In this document: piece after piece, positions 23,049 to 32,030 of the stretch
Layout: the number at the start of each line of letters is the position of its first letter
How positions within the stretch are numbered: the first letter of the stretch is position 1
Assembly (NCBI RefSeq): GCF_026151335.1
Contig: NZ_JAMQPP010000005.1
Source: Leptospira_A soteropolitanensis
GTDB taxonomy: Bacteria; Spirochaetota; Leptospiria; Leptospirales; Leptospiraceae
Strand: one strand, 5' to 3'
Length of the DNA stretch: 64,000 nucleotides
Position numbers and translations under genes: made by a program
Notes under the pieces: model-generated
The model's database searches: none
The model's input: the letters and a program-made list of their open reading frames with translations, nothing else
Told to the model about the DNA's origin: nothing

Positions 23049-23070
23049 GACGAAAACGTCATTATTTTTT
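23049..23070 (+). terminator. Weak terminator-like hairpin before rpsL
   Basis: GACG-AAAA-CGTC is followed by ATTATTTTTTT. The stem is only 4 bp, so it could at most attenuate read-through from rpoC into the str genes. It is the second structure in this gap. Confidence 0.35.
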
Positions 23071-23100
23071 TAAAGACAGAGAAGTAGAAGAAGGAATCGA

Positions 23101-23475
23101 ATGCCTACAATTAACCAGCTCATCCGCAGTGGAAGAGAAGATCAAAAGAAAAGAACTAAATCTCCTGCCCTAAAAGCATGCCCACAAAGACGTGGAGTTT
23201 GCACAAGGGTAATGACCTTTACTCCTAAAAAACCGAACTCAGCTCTTCGTAAAGTAGCAAGGGTTCGCCTCACAACTGGAATTGAAGTGACTGCTTACAT
23301 TCCTGGTGAAGGTCACAACCTCCAAGAACACAACGTGGTTCTTATCCGTGGTGGAAGGGTAAAAGACTTACCAGGGGTTCGTTATCATATCATTCGTGGA
23401 ACACTGGATACACTCGGTGTGGACAAACGTCGCAAAGGACGTTCAAAATACGGCGCTAAGCGTCCTAAAGCGTAA
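23101..23475 (+). CDS. rpsL: Small ribosomal subunit protein S12
   Basis: A 124-residue S12 of standard length. TPKKPNSALRK near 41-51 and GRVKDLPGVRYH near 84-95 are the decoding-site loops; both carry the lysines found in streptomycin-sensitive bacteria. It monitors codon-anticodon pairing in the A site. First gene of the str block, 14 bases ahead of rpsG. Confidence 0.98.
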   Translation: MPTINQLIRSGREDQKKRTKSPALKACPQRRGVCTRVMTFTPKKPNSALRKVARVRLTTGIEVTAYIPGEGHNLQEHNVVLIRGGRVKDLPGVRYHIIRGTLDTLGVDKRRKGRSKYGAKRPKA

Positions 23476-23489
23476 TCGGAGAAAGGTAT

Positions 23490-23963
23490 ATGTCTAGAAG
23501 AAGAGGAAAAGTTGAACCACGCCACATCGAAGGCGATCCTAAATACAATGACAAAGTGATTTCTAAATTTATCAACTGCCTTATGGTAGATGGTAAAAAG
23601 AGTGTTGCTGAAGCCGTTTTCTATGATGCGTTAGAAGTCATTGCTAAAAAAACAGGACAAGATCCGTTTGCAGTTTTCCAAGAAGCTTTAGAAAACGCAA
23701 AACCACAAGTAGAAGTAAAATCTCGCCGTGTGGGTGGGGTAACTTACCAAGTTCCTATTGAGGTTCGTCCAGAAAGACGACTTGCTCTTGGGATCCGATG
23801 GCTTATTAAATATAGCCGTGGTAGAAACGAAAAATCTATGAAGAACAAATTGGCTGCAGAGTTTATGGAAGCCCAAAAAGGCACCGGATCTGCGATCAAG
23901 AAAAAAGAAGACATCAGAAAGATGGCAGACGCCAACAAGGCTTTCTCCCACTACCGCTGGTAG
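23490..23963 (+). CDS. rpsG: Small ribosomal subunit protein S7
   Basis: A 157-residue S7 beginning MSRRRGKVEPR. VGGVTYQVPIEVRPERRLALG near 80-100 is the conserved RNA-binding beta hairpin. It nucleates assembly of the 30S head and touches E-site tRNA. It is followed by an intrinsic terminator, which separates it from the EF-G-like gene. Confidence 0.98.
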   Translation: MSRRRGKVEPRHIEGDPKYNDKVISKFINCLMVDGKKSVAEAVFYDALEVIAKKTGQDPFAVFQEALENAKPQVEVKSRRVGGVTYQVPIEVRPERRLALGIRWLIKYSRGRNEKSMKNKLAAEFMEAQKGTGSAIKKKEDIRKMADANKAFSHYRW

Positions 23964-23991
23964 TCTCTTTCATTCGATTCCAAACATTAAT

Positions 23992-24017
23992 AAGCCAGGT
24001 GAAAACCTGGCTTTTTT
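23992..24017 (+). terminator. Intrinsic terminator after rpsG
   Basis: AAGCCAGGT-GAAA-ACCTGGCTT, a 9-bp perfect stem with a GAAA loop, runs into TTTTTTATTTT. It closes the rpoBC-rpsLG transcript 20 bases before the next start codon. Confidence 0.88.
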
Positions 24018-24036
24018 ATTTTAGCCAAACAAATTT

Positions 24037-25983
24037 ATGAAATACCGAACTGTTGGAATTTTTGCACATATCGATTCGGGTAAAACGACTCTCACCGAAA
24101 GAATTTTGTTTGAGGCTGGAAAAATTTCGGCAGTAGGTTCCATTGAAGATGGAAATACTGAATCGGATTCTTTACAGGAAGAAATCGAACGAGGGATCTC
24201 CATTCGTACCACTTTTCATTCGATCCCTTGGAACACTCAGTTTGGGGAGTTCCAAATCGAACTCGTAGACACTCCCGGCCATATCGATTTTCGAAACCAA
24301 GTCACAGACCTTTTGCCCGCAATGGAGTCTGCCATCGTTGTCTTGGAAGCGGGCACTGTGGTCCAGTCCCAGGCGCGTCTTGTGATCGAAGAACTGCGGA
24401 AGGCAAATGTTCCGATGATTTTTTTCATCAATAAACTAGACCGCTTTGATGAAGATTATTTGGATACATTGGTCTCCCTGGAAGAAATTCTTGGAGGGGC
24501 CCCGGTATCCCTTTTTCAAAAAGATCCAGAGGGAAAAATTGAATACTACCTGAATGCCCCCGGTCATTTTCCCAGGTCGGTAAAAGAAGAGCTTATGGCT
24601 TGGAGCGATGAGATTCTTTTATCTTCTTGGAATGATCCCTCTGGCCAAACGGATTATTCGCTGATTGGGCTACGTAGTGGTCCTCGTTTTGGGAAACTTT
24701 ATCCCGTTTATGGTGGTTCTGCCAAAACCGGAGAAGGGGTTCGGGAACTGCTTGATTTAGTTCTTTGGACAGAACCCAAAGAAATGGAAAATTTAAGTGA
24801 TTCTTCTTTCCCACTTCTGGTTCTTTCGAGACGGTCCGATCCTGAGATCGGGCGGTTTGCTGTTGTGTGTCCGACCCAAAATATACTTCTAACAGAAATT
24901 GAGTCCGTCTGGAACCAAACTAGTAAAAGGGAAATTCTGAACCAGCAAAAGCTGTTCCAAGAAAAGGGTCCAGTAGACTTTCCTTTTCAATTCTTAGATC
25001 CAGATTCGGAAGAAAATATCTCACAGTTACAAAAAGGAAAACTGGTTTTATTAAAAAATCACAAAGACTTAATCTTATTACCCGGACAAACAGTGGCCGA
25101 CTCTCTAGACGCTATTTCCGTCGAGCTTGGAAAATCTTCGGAAAGTTCCCCGAGTCCATTTTCTTTGGTCTTAGAACCGGAAGAATCTTCGGACAAAGAG
25201 TTTTGGTTATGTCGCTTAGAGGAATTGGTCTGGGAAGATCCTGGATACCAAGTCCAAAAGAAGGAAGATACCGGACAGTTGGTACTTCATGGTCGGGGCG
25301 AGCTCCATTTGGAGATCGGAATCCGAAGAGTGATGGAGAGAACAGAAAAAAAACTAAAAGTAAGTTCGATAAACATTGCCAAAATAGAGCTTCTAAAAAA
25401 AATGTCTCATAAGGTTGCCCTAGAGCATCGTGCCTTTGAAGATCAAAAATCAAGCGGCGCGCTCATCGCAGTCCTGGAAGATACTGCCGATTTTTCGAAG
25501 CATATTGCCTTCGAGGTAAGTCTTCCGGAAGAAGTAAAAAATTCGATAGAAACATCCTTTATGGAGGCCTGTTTACACGGGTTTTACGGAGAGGAAGTTG
25601 TAGGTCTCAAATTTCGTGTTCTCTCGTATGAGATACCAAAGGGAGATTTACAAATCACCTTAACGCTTTTGAAAGTAGCGATACTTGCGGGCGTAAAGGA
25701 ATTATTTTCTTTAAACACATATTTGGTCGGACCCCTCACGGAAGTAGAAGTGATGGTGGACGCAGACCACTTAGGTGTAGTTCTTTCTGATCTAAGTCGC
25801 AGAAACGCTAAGGTGGTCTCCATCCTAGAGGCTGTGGCAGGGAAGAGTCACTTAAAAGCCAATGCACCGGCCCAAAACCTGCTTGGCTTTTCAGGGGCTC
25901 TTAGAAACATGACCAAAGGCATCGGCATTTCTTGGGAAAGGACTGCTTTTACCTATGAATTTCATGCAGTTTTAAAGGAGTAA
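24037..25983 (+). CDS. Divergent EF-G-like translational GTPase
   Basis: A 648-residue translation GTPase in the slot where fusA normally sits (rpsG-fusA-tuf). The G domain is intact: AHIDSGKT at 10-17, ERGISI in switch I, DTPGH in switch II, NKLD and a GSAK motif. Domain III has GRGELHLEIG and domain V has LSRRNAK and LRNMTKG. Domain IV lacks the EF-G hallmark GGRGQYG motif, and the protein is about 50 residues shorter than normal EF-G, close to TetM-type ribosomal protection proteins in size. It is therefore either an EF-G paralogue with a special role (ribosome recycling or protection) or a highly divergent fusA. A canonical fusA probably lies elsewhere in the genome. Confidence 0.8.
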   Translation: MKYRTVGIFAHIDSGKTTLTERILFEAGKISAVGSIEDGNTESDSLQEEIERGISIRTTFHSIPWNTQFGEFQIELVDTPGHIDFRNQVTDLLPAMESAIVVLEAGTVVQSQARLVIEELRKANVPMIFFINKLDRFDEDYLDTLVSLEEILGGAPVSLFQKDPEGKIEYYLNAPGHFPRSVKEELMAWSDEILLSSWNDPSGQTDYSLIGLRSGPRFGKLYPVYGGSAKTGEGVRELLDLVLWTEPKEMENLSDSSFPLLVLSRRSDPEIGRFAVVCPTQNILLTEIESVWNQTSKREILNQQKLFQEKGPVDFPFQFLDPDSEENISQLQKGKLVLLKNHKDLILLPGQTVADSLDAISVELGKSSESSPSPFSLVLEPEESSDKEFWLCRLEELVWEDPGYQVQKKEDTGQLVLHGRGELHLEIGIRRVMERTEKKLKVSSINIAKIELLKKMSHKVALEHRAFEDQKSSGALIAVLEDTADFSKHIAFEVSLPEEVKNSIETSFMEACLHGFYGEEVVGLKFRVLSYEIPKGDLQITLTLLKVAILAGVKELFSLNTYLVGPLTEVEVMVDADHLGVVLSDLSRRNAKVVSILEAVAGKSHLKANAPAQNLLGFSGALRNMTKGIGISWERTAFTYEFHAVLKE

Positions 25984-26032
25984 AGAACCGAGGATCGGGT
26001 CTTGCACCACGATTGAGGAGTAGATTCTAACA

Positions 26033-27238
26033 ATGGCTAAAGAAAAATTTGACCGTTCAAAACCACACTTAAACATCGGAACAATTGGTCACGTTGACCA
26101 CGGTAAGACAACCCTAACAGCAGCAATTACAACAACGCTTGCGAAGTTAGTTGGTGGAAAAAACAAAGCGATTGCTTACGACCAAATCGACAACGCGCCC
26201 GAAGAAAAGGCTCGTGGGATTACTATTGCAACGTCTCACCAGGAGTATGAAACTCCAAACCGTCACTACGCACACGTAGATTGCCCGGGACACGCGGACT
26301 ATGTTAAAAACATGATTACTGGTGCTGCTCAGATGGATGCTGCGATTCTCGTAGTTTCTGCAACTGACGGTGCTATGCCACAAACAAAAGAACACATCCT
26401 TCTTGCTCGCCAAGTAGGGGTTCCTTACATCGTGGTTTACCTCAACAAAGCTGACATGCTCGCTGCAGATGAAAGAGACGATATGGTTGAGATGGTTAAA
26501 GAGGAAATCAAAGACCTCCTTAACAAATACAACTTTCCAGGTGATAAAACACCTTTCATCTCTGGATCTGCATTGAAAGCACTAGAAGGTGAAGATTCTG
26601 ACCTAGGAATGAAATCCATTCTTAAACTTATGGAAGCAGTGGATACTTACGTTCCAAACCCTACACGTATTACTGATAAGCCTTTCCTTATGCCAGTTGA
26701 GGACGTATTCTCAATTACTGGTCGTGGAACTGTTGCTACTGGTCGTGTGGAGCAAGGTGTTCTTAAGATCAACGACGAAATCGAAATCGTTGGTATCCGT
26801 GATACATCTAAATCAGTTGTTACTGGTATTGAGATGTTCCGTAAACTACTCGATCAAGCAGAAGCTGGAGACAACATTGGTGCTCTTCTTCGCGGAACTA
26901 AAAAAGAAGACATCGAAAGAGGTCAAGTTCTTGCGAAACCAGGAACAATCACTCCACACAGAAAATTTAAAGCGGAAGTTTACGTTCTTACTAAAGACGA
27001 AGGTGGACGTCATACTCCATTCTTTAACAACTACCGTCCTCAGTTCTACTTCAGAACTACAGACATCACTGGTGTTTGTAACCTTCCTGGTGGAATGGAG
27101 ATGGTTATGCCGGGAGATAACGTTACGATGTCAATCGAGCTTATCCACCCAATTGCTATGGACCAAGGTTTGAAATTTGCTATCCGTGAGGGTGGACGAA
27201 CTATCGGTTCTGGTGTTGTTGCGGAGATCGTTGAGTAA
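26033..27238 (+). CDS. tuf: Elongation factor Tu
   Basis: A 401-residue EF-Tu with GHVDHGKT at 19-26, RGITI in switch I, DCPGHADY in switch II and NKADM in the guanine-binding loop (NKxD). It delivers aminoacyl-tRNA to the ribosome. GAGGAG lies upstream of the ATG. rpsJ begins only 5 bases after the stop, so tuf and the S10 operon are one transcription unit and no S10 leader exists. Confidence 0.99.
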   Translation: MAKEKFDRSKPHLNIGTIGHVDHGKTTLTAAITTTLAKLVGGKNKAIAYDQIDNAPEEKARGITIATSHQEYETPNRHYAHVDCPGHADYVKNMITGAAQMDAAILVVSATDGAMPQTKEHILLARQVGVPYIVVYLNKADMLAADERDDMVEMVKEEIKDLLNKYNFPGDKTPFISGSALKALEGEDSDLGMKSILKLMEAVDTYVPNPTRITDKPFLMPVEDVFSITGRGTVATGRVEQGVLKINDEIEIVGIRDTSKSVVTGIEMFRKLLDQAEAGDNIGALLRGTKKEDIERGQVLAKPGTITPHRKFKAEVYVLTKDEGGRHTPFFNNYRPQFYFRTTDITGVCNLPGGMEMVMPGDNVTMSIELIHPIAMDQGLKFAIREGGRTIGSGVVAEIVE

Positions 27239-27243
27239 TCGCA

Positions 27244-27552
27244 ATGGCTGGACAAAGAATTCGCGTTAAGTTAAAAGCTTTCGATCATCGGTTGATTGAC
27301 CAATCAACCTTTGAAATCGTTGCGACTGCGAAGAGGACCGGAGCTACTGTCTCCGGTCCAATCCCGCTTCCAACGAAAAAAGAAATCTACACGGTATTAC
27401 GTTCTCCGCACGTGAATAAAAAAGCTAGAGAACAATTTGAAATGAGAACTCACAAGAGACTCATCGATATTTTAAATACGAATGAAGATACGGTAGAAGC
27501 CCTGATGAAGCTTCAACTCCCTGCAGGAGTTTCCGTAGATATTAAATCCTAA
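27244..27552 (+). CDS. rpsJ: Small ribosomal subunit protein S10
   Basis: A 102-residue S10 starting MAGQRIRVKLKAFDH with GPIPLPTKKEIYTVLRSPHV near 38-57. It is part of the 30S head and also the NusE partner in antitermination and in NusG-coupled translation. Opens the S10 block directly behind tuf. Confidence 0.98.
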   Translation: MAGQRIRVKLKAFDHRLIDQSTFEIVATAKRTGATVSGPIPLPTKKEIYTVLRSPHVNKKAREQFEMRTHKRLIDILNTNEDTVEALMKLQLPAGVSVDIKS

Positions 27553-27563
27553 GGATAGGATCC

Positions 27564-28187
27564 ATGGCTAAAGGTTTAATCGGCGAAAAATTGGGCATGG
27601 CCCACATATTCAATAACGAAGGTAAGATGGTTACTGTAACTGTTTTACGCGTGGGTCCTTGTTTTGTGTCCCAGGTAAAAACATCTGCAAACGATGGCTA
27701 TGAGGCTGTTCAGTTAGCATTTGGTGATGCCAAGGAAAAACACATGACGAAGGCCGAAGTGGGACACATCAAAAAAGCAAACATTGCCTCTCCTAAAAAA
27801 ACTCTGATTGAATTCAAGGGTTTTGAAGATGTTGCAGTAGGAGCAGAGGTAAAACTCGCTGATGTGTTTGCTTTAAACGACACGGTGAAAGTAACCGGAA
27901 CTTCGAAAGGAAAAGGAACACAAGGTGTTGTGAAACGCCACGGATTTGCTGGTGGTCCTGCTGGACACGGTTCCAGATTCCAGAGACACCCTGGTTCTAT
28001 TGGTTCTAATACAACTCCTGGACGCGTATTCAAGGGTTTGAAGATGGGTGGAAGAATGGGTTCTGAACAGAGCACTGTTCGAAACTTGAAAGTAGTAAAA
28101 ATTGATGCAGACGCCAACTTGGTATTTGTATCCGGTCCGGTTCCTGGAAAAGAACGCGGTATCGTTACGATAGAAAAAATCGGATAA
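27564..28187 (+). CDS. rplC: Large ribosomal subunit protein L3
   Basis: A 207-residue L3. GEKLGMAHIF near 6-15 and the extended loop KRHGFAGGPAGHGSRFQRHP near 128-147, which reaches toward the peptidyl transferase centre, are typical. One of the first proteins to bind 23S rRNA during assembly. An AGGAT site precedes the ATG. Confidence 0.98.
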   Translation: MAKGLIGEKLGMAHIFNNEGKMVTVTVLRVGPCFVSQVKTSANDGYEAVQLAFGDAKEKHMTKAEVGHIKKANIASPKKTLIEFKGFEDVAVGAEVKLADVFALNDTVKVTGTSKGKGTQGVVKRHGFAGGPAGHGSRFQRHPGSIGSNTTPGRVFKGLKMGGRMGSEQSTVRNLKVVKIDADANLVFVSGPVPGKERGIVTIEKIG

Positions 28188-28202
28188 ATAGATAGGTAGA
28201 AC

Positions 28203-28838
28203 ATGAAAGCGCGTAAATACAATAAAGAAGGCGTATTCGTAAGCGAAGTTGAACTTCCGGCAGAATTATTTGCTACCGGCATTTCGCTTGGAGCCATCTA
28301 TGATGCGGTTAAAGCTGAAAATGCGAACAATAGACAAGGAACACATTCTACTAAGGATCGTTCCGAAGTTCGCGGTGGGGGAATCAAACCTTGGGCTCAA
28401 AAGGGAACTGGTCGTGCAAGACAAGGATCCATCAGAGCGCCTCATTTCGTTGGTGGTGGTATCATTCATGGACCAAAACCAAGAGATTATTCCTCTAACT
28501 TGTCACGCAGCGTAAAGAAAAAGGCTGTTCTCTCCATCCTTAACAAAAAGGCAGAAGAAAACAGAATCGCGATCATAGAAGACGTAGAACCTTCTTCTTA
28601 CTCTACAAAGTCCATCTACAATATTTTGAAGAACATGGAAATTGCAGAGAAGGGTAACGTGGGTTTTGTGGTAGCTGGTGAAAACCAATTCCTCAAAAAA
28701 TCCACTCGCAATATAGAGAACCTCAAATATGTGAACAGCAAACGAGTCGTTTGCCGAGACATCCTCTATAATAACAATTTAGTAATCTCTGAAAGCGCTT
28801 TAAAAGAGCTTCAGGCTCAGTATTCTAAGAAAGGATAA
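28203..28838 (+). CDS. rplD: Large ribosomal subunit protein L4
   Basis: A 211-residue L4. RGGGIKPWAQKGTGRARQGS near 58-77 is the exit-tunnel loop where macrolide-resistance changes occur; no insertion or deletion stands out. In E. coli L4 represses the S10 operon through a leader that is absent here. Confidence 0.98.
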   Translation: MKARKYNKEGVFVSEVELPAELFATGISLGAIYDAVKAENANNRQGTHSTKDRSEVRGGGIKPWAQKGTGRARQGSIRAPHFVGGGIIHGPKPRDYSSNLSRSVKKKAVLSILNKKAEENRIAIIEDVEPSSYSTKSIYNILKNMEIAEKGNVGFVVAGENQFLKKSTRNIENLKYVNSKRVVCRDILYNNNLVISESALKELQAQYSKKG

Positions 28839-28842
28839 GACA

Positions 28843-29148
28843 GTGAACCTAGAGAATGTAATCTTATCACCAGTTGTTACAGAAAAGTCGCAAGACCTTC
28901 AAACAATTGGAGAACGTATGGGAAAAAGAACTGTCAAGTATACGTTCAAAGTCCACCCGGATGCGAACAAAACTTTGATCAAACAAGCCCTGAAACAAAT
29001 GTATAACGTAGTTCCAACAAATGTAAACGTAGCCGTTTACCGTGGGAAAATGAAACGTTTTAGAAACATGCCGTCTCCAAGACCTCACTACAAAAAAGCT
29101 GTAGTGACCTTTGCTGACGGAGCAAATTTGGATTTTGCTAAGGTTTAA
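28843..29148 (+). CDS. rplW: Large ribosomal subunit protein L23
   Basis: A 101-residue L23 with VILSPVVTEKS at the N terminus and YTFKVHPDANKTLIKQAL near 32-49. It sits at the tunnel exit and docks trigger factor and SRP. The start is GTG at 28843, 4 bases after the rplD stop. Confidence 0.97.
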   Translation: MNLENVILSPVVTEKSQDLQTIGERMGKRTVKYTFKVHPDANKTLIKQALKQMYNVVPTNVNVAVYRGKMKRFRNMPSPRPHYKKAVVTFADGANLDFAKV

Positions 29149-29150
29149 TT

Positions 29151-29987
29151 ATGGGAATTAGAAAACTTAAACCCACAACACAGTCCAGCCGATATTATTC
29201 GGTTTTGGATTTCAAAGAAATCACAGAAGTGGTTCCTTATAAGCCTCTCACTGCCAATTTTTCTTATAAAGCTGGACGTGACAATAAGGGACGTATTGCT
29301 GTTAGACGCAAAGGTGGACGTAACAAAAGAAAGTTCCGGATCATCGATTTCAAACGTAATAAATTTGGAATCCCTGCGACTGTAAAAACAATCGAGTATG
29401 ATCCAAACCGTTCTGCTTTTATTGCTCTGGTCTGCTATGCAGATGGAGAATACCGATATATTTTAGCTCCTAACGGATTAAAAGTGGGAGACAAAATTGA
29501 ATCTGGTGCTAATGCAGAAATCAAACTTGGGAACACACTTCCTTTAGATAAAATCCCTGCAGGAACAAACGTTCACAACATTGAACTACATATCGGAAAA
29601 GGCGGTCAAATCGCACGCACAGCAGGATCTTTTGCTGTGATCTCCGCAAAAGATGGTGACTATGTATCTCTAAAACTACCTTCTTCGGAAATCCGAAAAG
29701 TGCGTAAAGAGTGTCTAGCAACGATCGGAGAACTTTCCAACAAAGACCACAACTTAGTGATCATTGGAAAAGCGGGACGTAACCGTTGGTTAGGAAAAAG
29801 ACCGAAAGTAAGAGGGGTCGTTATGAACCCTGTGGACCACCCACTCGGTGGTGGTGAAGGTAGAACTTCCGGAGGTCGTCACCCTGTGACTCCTTGGGGT
29901 AAACCTACGAAAGGATTTAAAACACGTAAGACTAGACCGTCTGACCGTTTTATTGTCCAAAGACGTAAGAAAAACAGGAATAGGTAG
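29151..29987 (+). CDS. rplB: Large ribosomal subunit protein L2
   Basis: A 278-residue L2 of normal length. RRKGGRNKRKFR near 52-63 and the C-terminal VRGVVMNPVDHPLGGGEGR near 221-239 with the conserved functional histidine are seen. It is required for subunit joining and peptide-bond formation. Starts 2 bases after rplW. Confidence 0.99.
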   Translation: MGIRKLKPTTQSSRYYSVLDFKEITEVVPYKPLTANFSYKAGRDNKGRIAVRRKGGRNKRKFRIIDFKRNKFGIPATVKTIEYDPNRSAFIALVCYADGEYRYILAPNGLKVGDKIESGANAEIKLGNTLPLDKIPAGTNVHNIELHIGKGGQIARTAGSFAVISAKDGDYVSLKLPSSEIRKVRKECLATIGELSNKDHNLVIIGKAGRNRWLGKRPKVRGVVMNPVDHPLGGGEGRTSGGRHPVTPWGKPTKGFKTRKTRPSDRFIVQRRKKNRNR

Positions 29988-30000
29988 GATCTAGATACTC

Positions 30001-30279
30001 ATGGCTAGAAGCTTAAAAAAAGGTCCGTTCATCGACGACCACCTCATGAAAAAAATTACCAAGTTAAACTCTGAAGGGAAAAAAACTCCCTTCAAGTCTT
30101 GGTCCAGAAGAAGTACCATTTATCCAGACATGATTGGTCACACAGTCATGATTCATAATGGCAAAGCGTTTGTTCCTGTATATGTAAACGAAAACATGAT
30201 CGGTCACAAACTCGGTGAATTTGCTCCCACTAGAACCTTTAAAGGTCACGGTGGAGACAAAAAAGTAGCGAAGAAATAG
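30001..30279 (+). CDS. rpsS: Small ribosomal subunit protein S19
   Basis: A 92-residue S19: MARSLKKGPFIDDHLMKK at the start and KLGEFAPTRTFKGHGGDKK near 71-89. It binds S13 and the 16S head near the A site. Confidence 0.98.
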   Translation: MARSLKKGPFIDDHLMKKITKLNSEGKKTPFKSWSRRSTIYPDMIGHTVMIHNGKAFVPVYVNENMIGHKLGEFAPTRTFKGHGGDKKVAKK

Positions 30280-30287
30280 GTAGAGTG

Positions 30288-30638
30288 ATGGAAGCAAAAG
30301 CAGTAGGAAAACACCTCAGAATTTCTGCCAGAAAAGCTCGCCTGGTTGCTGATGAAGTTCGTGGATATGATTATAAAGAAGCAATTGATATCTTGCGTTT
30401 TACAAACAAAGCCGCAAGTTCAATGATCATTAACCTTCTTAATTCGGCTGTGGCGAACGCAGTTCAAATGAATGAAAGTTTGGATCCAAGTTCACTTTAT
30501 GTAAAAAAAATCTACGTGGACGACGGACCAATCATGAAACGTTTTCGCCCAAGAGCGCGTGGTCGTGCTTCTAGGATTCGTAAACGCCTAAGCCACATCA
30601 CTGTTGTCGTATCTGAAATCGAAAAGAAGGTTAGCTAA
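30288..30638 (+). CDS. rplV: Large ribosomal subunit protein L22
   Basis: A 116-residue L22: AVGKHLRISARKARLVADEV near 5-24 and the tunnel-loop/C-terminal MKRFRPRARGRASRI near 83-97. I choose ATG 30288 over the in-frame GTG 30285 because AGGT lies a workable 6 bases upstream of the ATG. Lines the exit tunnel with L4. Confidence 0.97.
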   Translation: MEAKAVGKHLRISARKARLVADEVRGYDYKEAIDILRFTNKAASSMIINLLNSAVANAVQMNESLDPSSLYVKKIYVDDGPIMKRFRPRARGRASRIRKRLSHITVVVSEIEKKVS

Positions 30639-30641
30639 TTT

Positions 30642-31322
30642 ATGGGTCAGAAAGTAAATCCAATCGGACTACGAATCGGAATCACACGTAACTGGGATTC
30701 AGTTTGGTATTCTAAACAAGATTACATCAAAAATCTTCACGAAGATATCAAGATCCGTAGATTCCTTCAGAAGAAATTTAAAAATGCATCCGTTGTAAAA
30801 ATCGTAATCGAAAGATTCCCTGAAAAAATCAACGTAAACCTCCATACTTCTAAACCAGGTATGGTGATTGGTCAAAAAGGCCAAAACATCGAAGCGGTTA
30901 AACAAGAGCTTAAAAAATATGCTGATAAACCGATTGGGATGAACATCATCGAGGTGAAAAAACCAGAAGTCATCGCACAAGCGATTGCGGAAACGGTTGC
31001 TCTTCAAATCGAACAAAGGATGCCATTTCGTCGAGTGATGAAAGCAGAACTTCGTCGTGCGATGCGCGGTGGAGTGGAAGGTGTAAAAATCCAAATCTCC
31101 GGACGACTGAACGGAGCAGATATGGCAAGGACAGAGAAGTATATGGAAGGACGAGTTCCTCTTCATACTCTTCGTGCTAAAATCGACTTTGGATTCAAAG
31201 AAGCCCTTACCACTTTTGGTCAAATCGGTGTGAAAGTTTGGACATATACAGGTGACTACTTCCCAACCAATAAGGAAGAGACCGATGAAGATAAATACGC
31301 TGTAAAACGTAGAACTAGTTAA
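30642..31322 (+). CDS. rpsC: Small ribosomal subunit protein S3
   Basis: A 226-residue S3: MGQKVNPIGLRIGITR start, KH domain with KPGMVIGQKGQNIE near 70-83, and the C-terminal domain with GGVEGVKIQISGRLNGADMA near 144-163. Shapes the mRNA entry channel with S4 and S5. Three bases after rplV. Confidence 0.98.
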   Translation: MGQKVNPIGLRIGITRNWDSVWYSKQDYIKNLHEDIKIRRFLQKKFKNASVVKIVIERFPEKINVNLHTSKPGMVIGQKGQNIEAVKQELKKYADKPIGMNIIEVKKPEVIAQAIAETVALQIEQRMPFRRVMKAELRRAMRGGVEGVKIQISGRLNGADMARTEKYMEGRVPLHTLRAKIDFGFKEALTTFGQIGVKVWTYTGDYFPTNKEETDEDKYAVKRRTS

Positions 31323-31344
31323 GAAGTACTAAAGAGAAACAATC

Positions 31345-31758
31345 ATGTTAGCACCTAAACGAGTAAAATTTAGAAAACGCCAAAGAGGGCGCTTAAAAGG
31401 TAAGGACGAAAGAGGTTCTTACGTTGCGTTCGGTGAGTATGGTTTAAAAGCCATTTCTTCCGGTCGTATCACTGCGCGCCAAATTGAAGCTGCAAGGATC
31501 ACCATCAACCGCCAAGTAAAACGAGGTGGAAAATTGTGGATCAGGATCTTTCCTCATCTTCCTATCACTAAAAAACCTGCTGAAACTCGTATGGGTAAAG
31601 GTAAAGGTAACCCGGAATTTTGGATTGCTGAGATCCGTCCAGGTCGTGTTCTTTTTGAGATGGCTGGTATTGATGAAGAAACTGCAAGAAAAGCACTTCA
31701 TCTTGCAGCGTTTAAACTGCCGGTAGAAACTTCATTTGTTAAGAGGAACGTTCTATGA
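31345..31758 (+). CDS. rplP: Large ribosomal subunit protein L16
   Basis: A 137-residue L16: MLAPKRVKFRKRQRGRLKG start and GKGKGNPEFWIAEIRPGRVL near 83-102. It organises the A site of the large subunit. Its stop overlaps the rpmC start by four bases (ATGA). Confidence 0.98.
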   Translation: MLAPKRVKFRKRQRGRLKGKDERGSYVAFGEYGLKAISSGRITARQIEAARITINRQVKRGGKLWIRIFPHLPITKKPAETRMGKGKGNPEFWIAEIRPGRVLFEMAGIDEETARKALHLAAFKLPVETSFVKRNVL

Positions 31759-32027
31759 AAGACGATTTTAAATCACTTTCTCCAGAAGATTTGAAGAAAG
31801 AAATTCTTTCCTCTTCCGAAGAAGTAAGAAAAGCAAGATTCCAATTTGGTGTCACAAGATCTCTTGAGAATCCAAAGGTTATCCGCAATCATAAAAAGAG
31901 AATTGCCCAAGCGTTAACTGTCCTTCGTGAGAAGGAATTGGCAGCAAAAGGTAAACTCAAACAAATCGCACCGAAAGCTGGTTCGGCTCCTAAAGCTGCT
32001 AAAACAAGCAAAGGTAAGAAGAAGTAG
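31755..32027 (+). CDS. rpmC: Large ribosomal subunit protein L29
   Basis: A 90-residue L29. The two-helix core (LSPEDLKKEI, RKARFQFGVTRSLENPKVIR) is followed by about 25 extra Lys/Ala-rich residues; typical L29 is about 65. The tail probably contacts rRNA. Coupled to rplP by a 4-base overlap. Confidence 0.95.
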   Translation: MKDDFKSLSPEDLKKEILSSSEEVRKARFQFGVTRSLENPKVIRNHKKRIAQALTVLREKELAAKGKLKQIAPKAGSAPKAAKTSKGKKK

Positions 32028-32030
32028 GTT

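Noticed and set aside
22970..23173. Open frame of 67 codons spanning the rpoC-rpsL gap
   Set aside because: It runs through two RNA hairpins and into rpsL in another frame, with no family resemblance.
27710..28297. 195-codon minus-strand open frame over rplC
   Set aside because: Wholly antisense to rplC and the rplD start; composition is a mirror of the real gene.
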